DNA of 6,706 nt from Methylobacterium sp. (GTDB lineage: Bacteria > Pseudomonadota > Alphaproteobacteria > Rhizobiales > Beijerinckiaceae), in assembly GCA_020252865.1 (NCBI GenBank), contig JADCCH010000105.1, forward strand, positions 1 through 6,706, given 5' to 3'. Below the pieces are notes generated by a model. It was given only the letters and a program-made list of their open reading frames with translations. It searched no databases and was not told where the DNA came from. Shown piece by piece: positions 6,410-6,706 of the stretch (position 1 is its first letter; the number at the start of each line of letters is the position of its first letter). The position numbers were made by a program, and so were the translations under genes.

Positions 6410-6706
6410 TTATACATGAGCCGAAGAGGTAGCCCGATTTACTACCGCCACCGCCTGGCGCAGCGCATTGCCATCATAGCCCTTGTCCGCCAGCAGCATG
6501 GAGCCGGGCGCGAGATGCCCGATCAGGTCCTTGGCGCTCGCGATGTCGCTTTTTTGGCCGGCGGTGAGCTGGAGCTTGATGGGTCGGCCTTGCCTGTCGA
6601 CAAGCGCATGGATTTTTGTGGTAAGGCCACCTCTGGAACGACCCAGACATCGATCAAGGCCTCCATCCTCGCCCCCCTTTTTGCCGTGGCCCCATGCTGG
6701 TGGACC
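6410..6706 (-). pseudogene. IS5-family (IS427-like) transposase fragment, 3' truncated, runs off the window
   Basis: On the - strand, an open frame enters from 6706 and ends at TAA (6412-6410), 98 residues. It carries GGEDGGLDRCLGRSRGGLTT, KIHALVDRQGRPIKL, LTAGQKSDIASAKDL and MLLADKGYDGNALRQ, the typical middle of the IS5/IS427-type DDE transposase; the Asp in LADKGYD is the expected second catalytic acid. Homology stops near 6446 after RQAVA, and the normal NIPP, ERxFNxLK end with the catalytic Glu is missing. The upstream VHQHGATA segment, coded next to the window edge, lies in another frame; the switch occurs at an A5G6 run (6672-6682), as in family members that use two overlapping ORFs. 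The first catalytic Asp would be beyond the window. The orientation is opposite to the IS1595 fragment. Confidence 0.85.

Noticed and set aside
1..6706. CRISPR array, tRNA/rRNA genes, toxin-antitoxin pair, phage genes or a defence system
   Set aside because: No regularly spaced repeats, no tRNA-like cloverleaf noticed by eye, and every sizeable stretch is explained by known metabolic genes or transposase relics.

Overview
The window is a high-GC chromosomal stretch from an alphaproteobacterium, most likely from the Hyphomicrobiales/Rhizobiales or a close relative. This is inferred from protein wording, GC-rich codon use and the gene order rpiR/hexR-zwf-pgl; no 16S or other phylogenetic marker is complete enough to settle it. 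No clearly undescribed system is visible. The window is mostly ordinary central and aromatic-acid metabolism, flanked by a decaying gene on one side and transposon debris on the other.

Layout. Bases 1-233 are the 3' end of rplS (ribosomal protein L19), closed by a strong intrinsic terminator at 260-283. Bases 381-1280 hold a Tat-type dienelactone hydrolase gene broken by an in-frame amber codon at 1062-1064. A perfect 18-bp palindrome (1288-1305) lies in front of hmgA (1377-2744), which encodes homogentisate 1,2-dioxygenase of tyrosine/phenylalanine catabolism. Next come a HexR/RpiR-type regulator (2845-3720), zwf (3856-5346) and pgl (5356-6045), all on the + strand. Between the regulator and zwf is a compact control region: two HexR-like half-palindromes exactly 21 bp apart, the second overlapping the -35 box of a good sigma70-type promoter (TTCACA-N17-TTATAA).

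How the genes work together. Zwf and Pgl convert glucose-6-phosphate to 6-phosphogluconate, the substrate of the Entner-Doudoroff route. HexR-family proteins sense the Entner-Doudoroff intermediate KDPG and repress zwf-type promoters, so the regulator and operators form a coherent feedback module. The usual third gene, edd, does not follow pgl here. HmgA opens the homogentisate ring, but its usual partners (maleylacetoacetate isomerase, fumarylacetoacetase) are not in the window.

From about 5985 onward the base composition turns AT-rich. Bases 6046-6148 are non-coding except for a doubtful 12-codon ORF and an imperfect direct repeat. They are followed by a frameshifted N-terminal fragment of an IS1595-family transposase (6149-6347) and, on the - strand running off the window, a 3'-truncated IS5-family transposase fragment (6410-6706). 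Bases 6348-6409 contain nothing I recognise.
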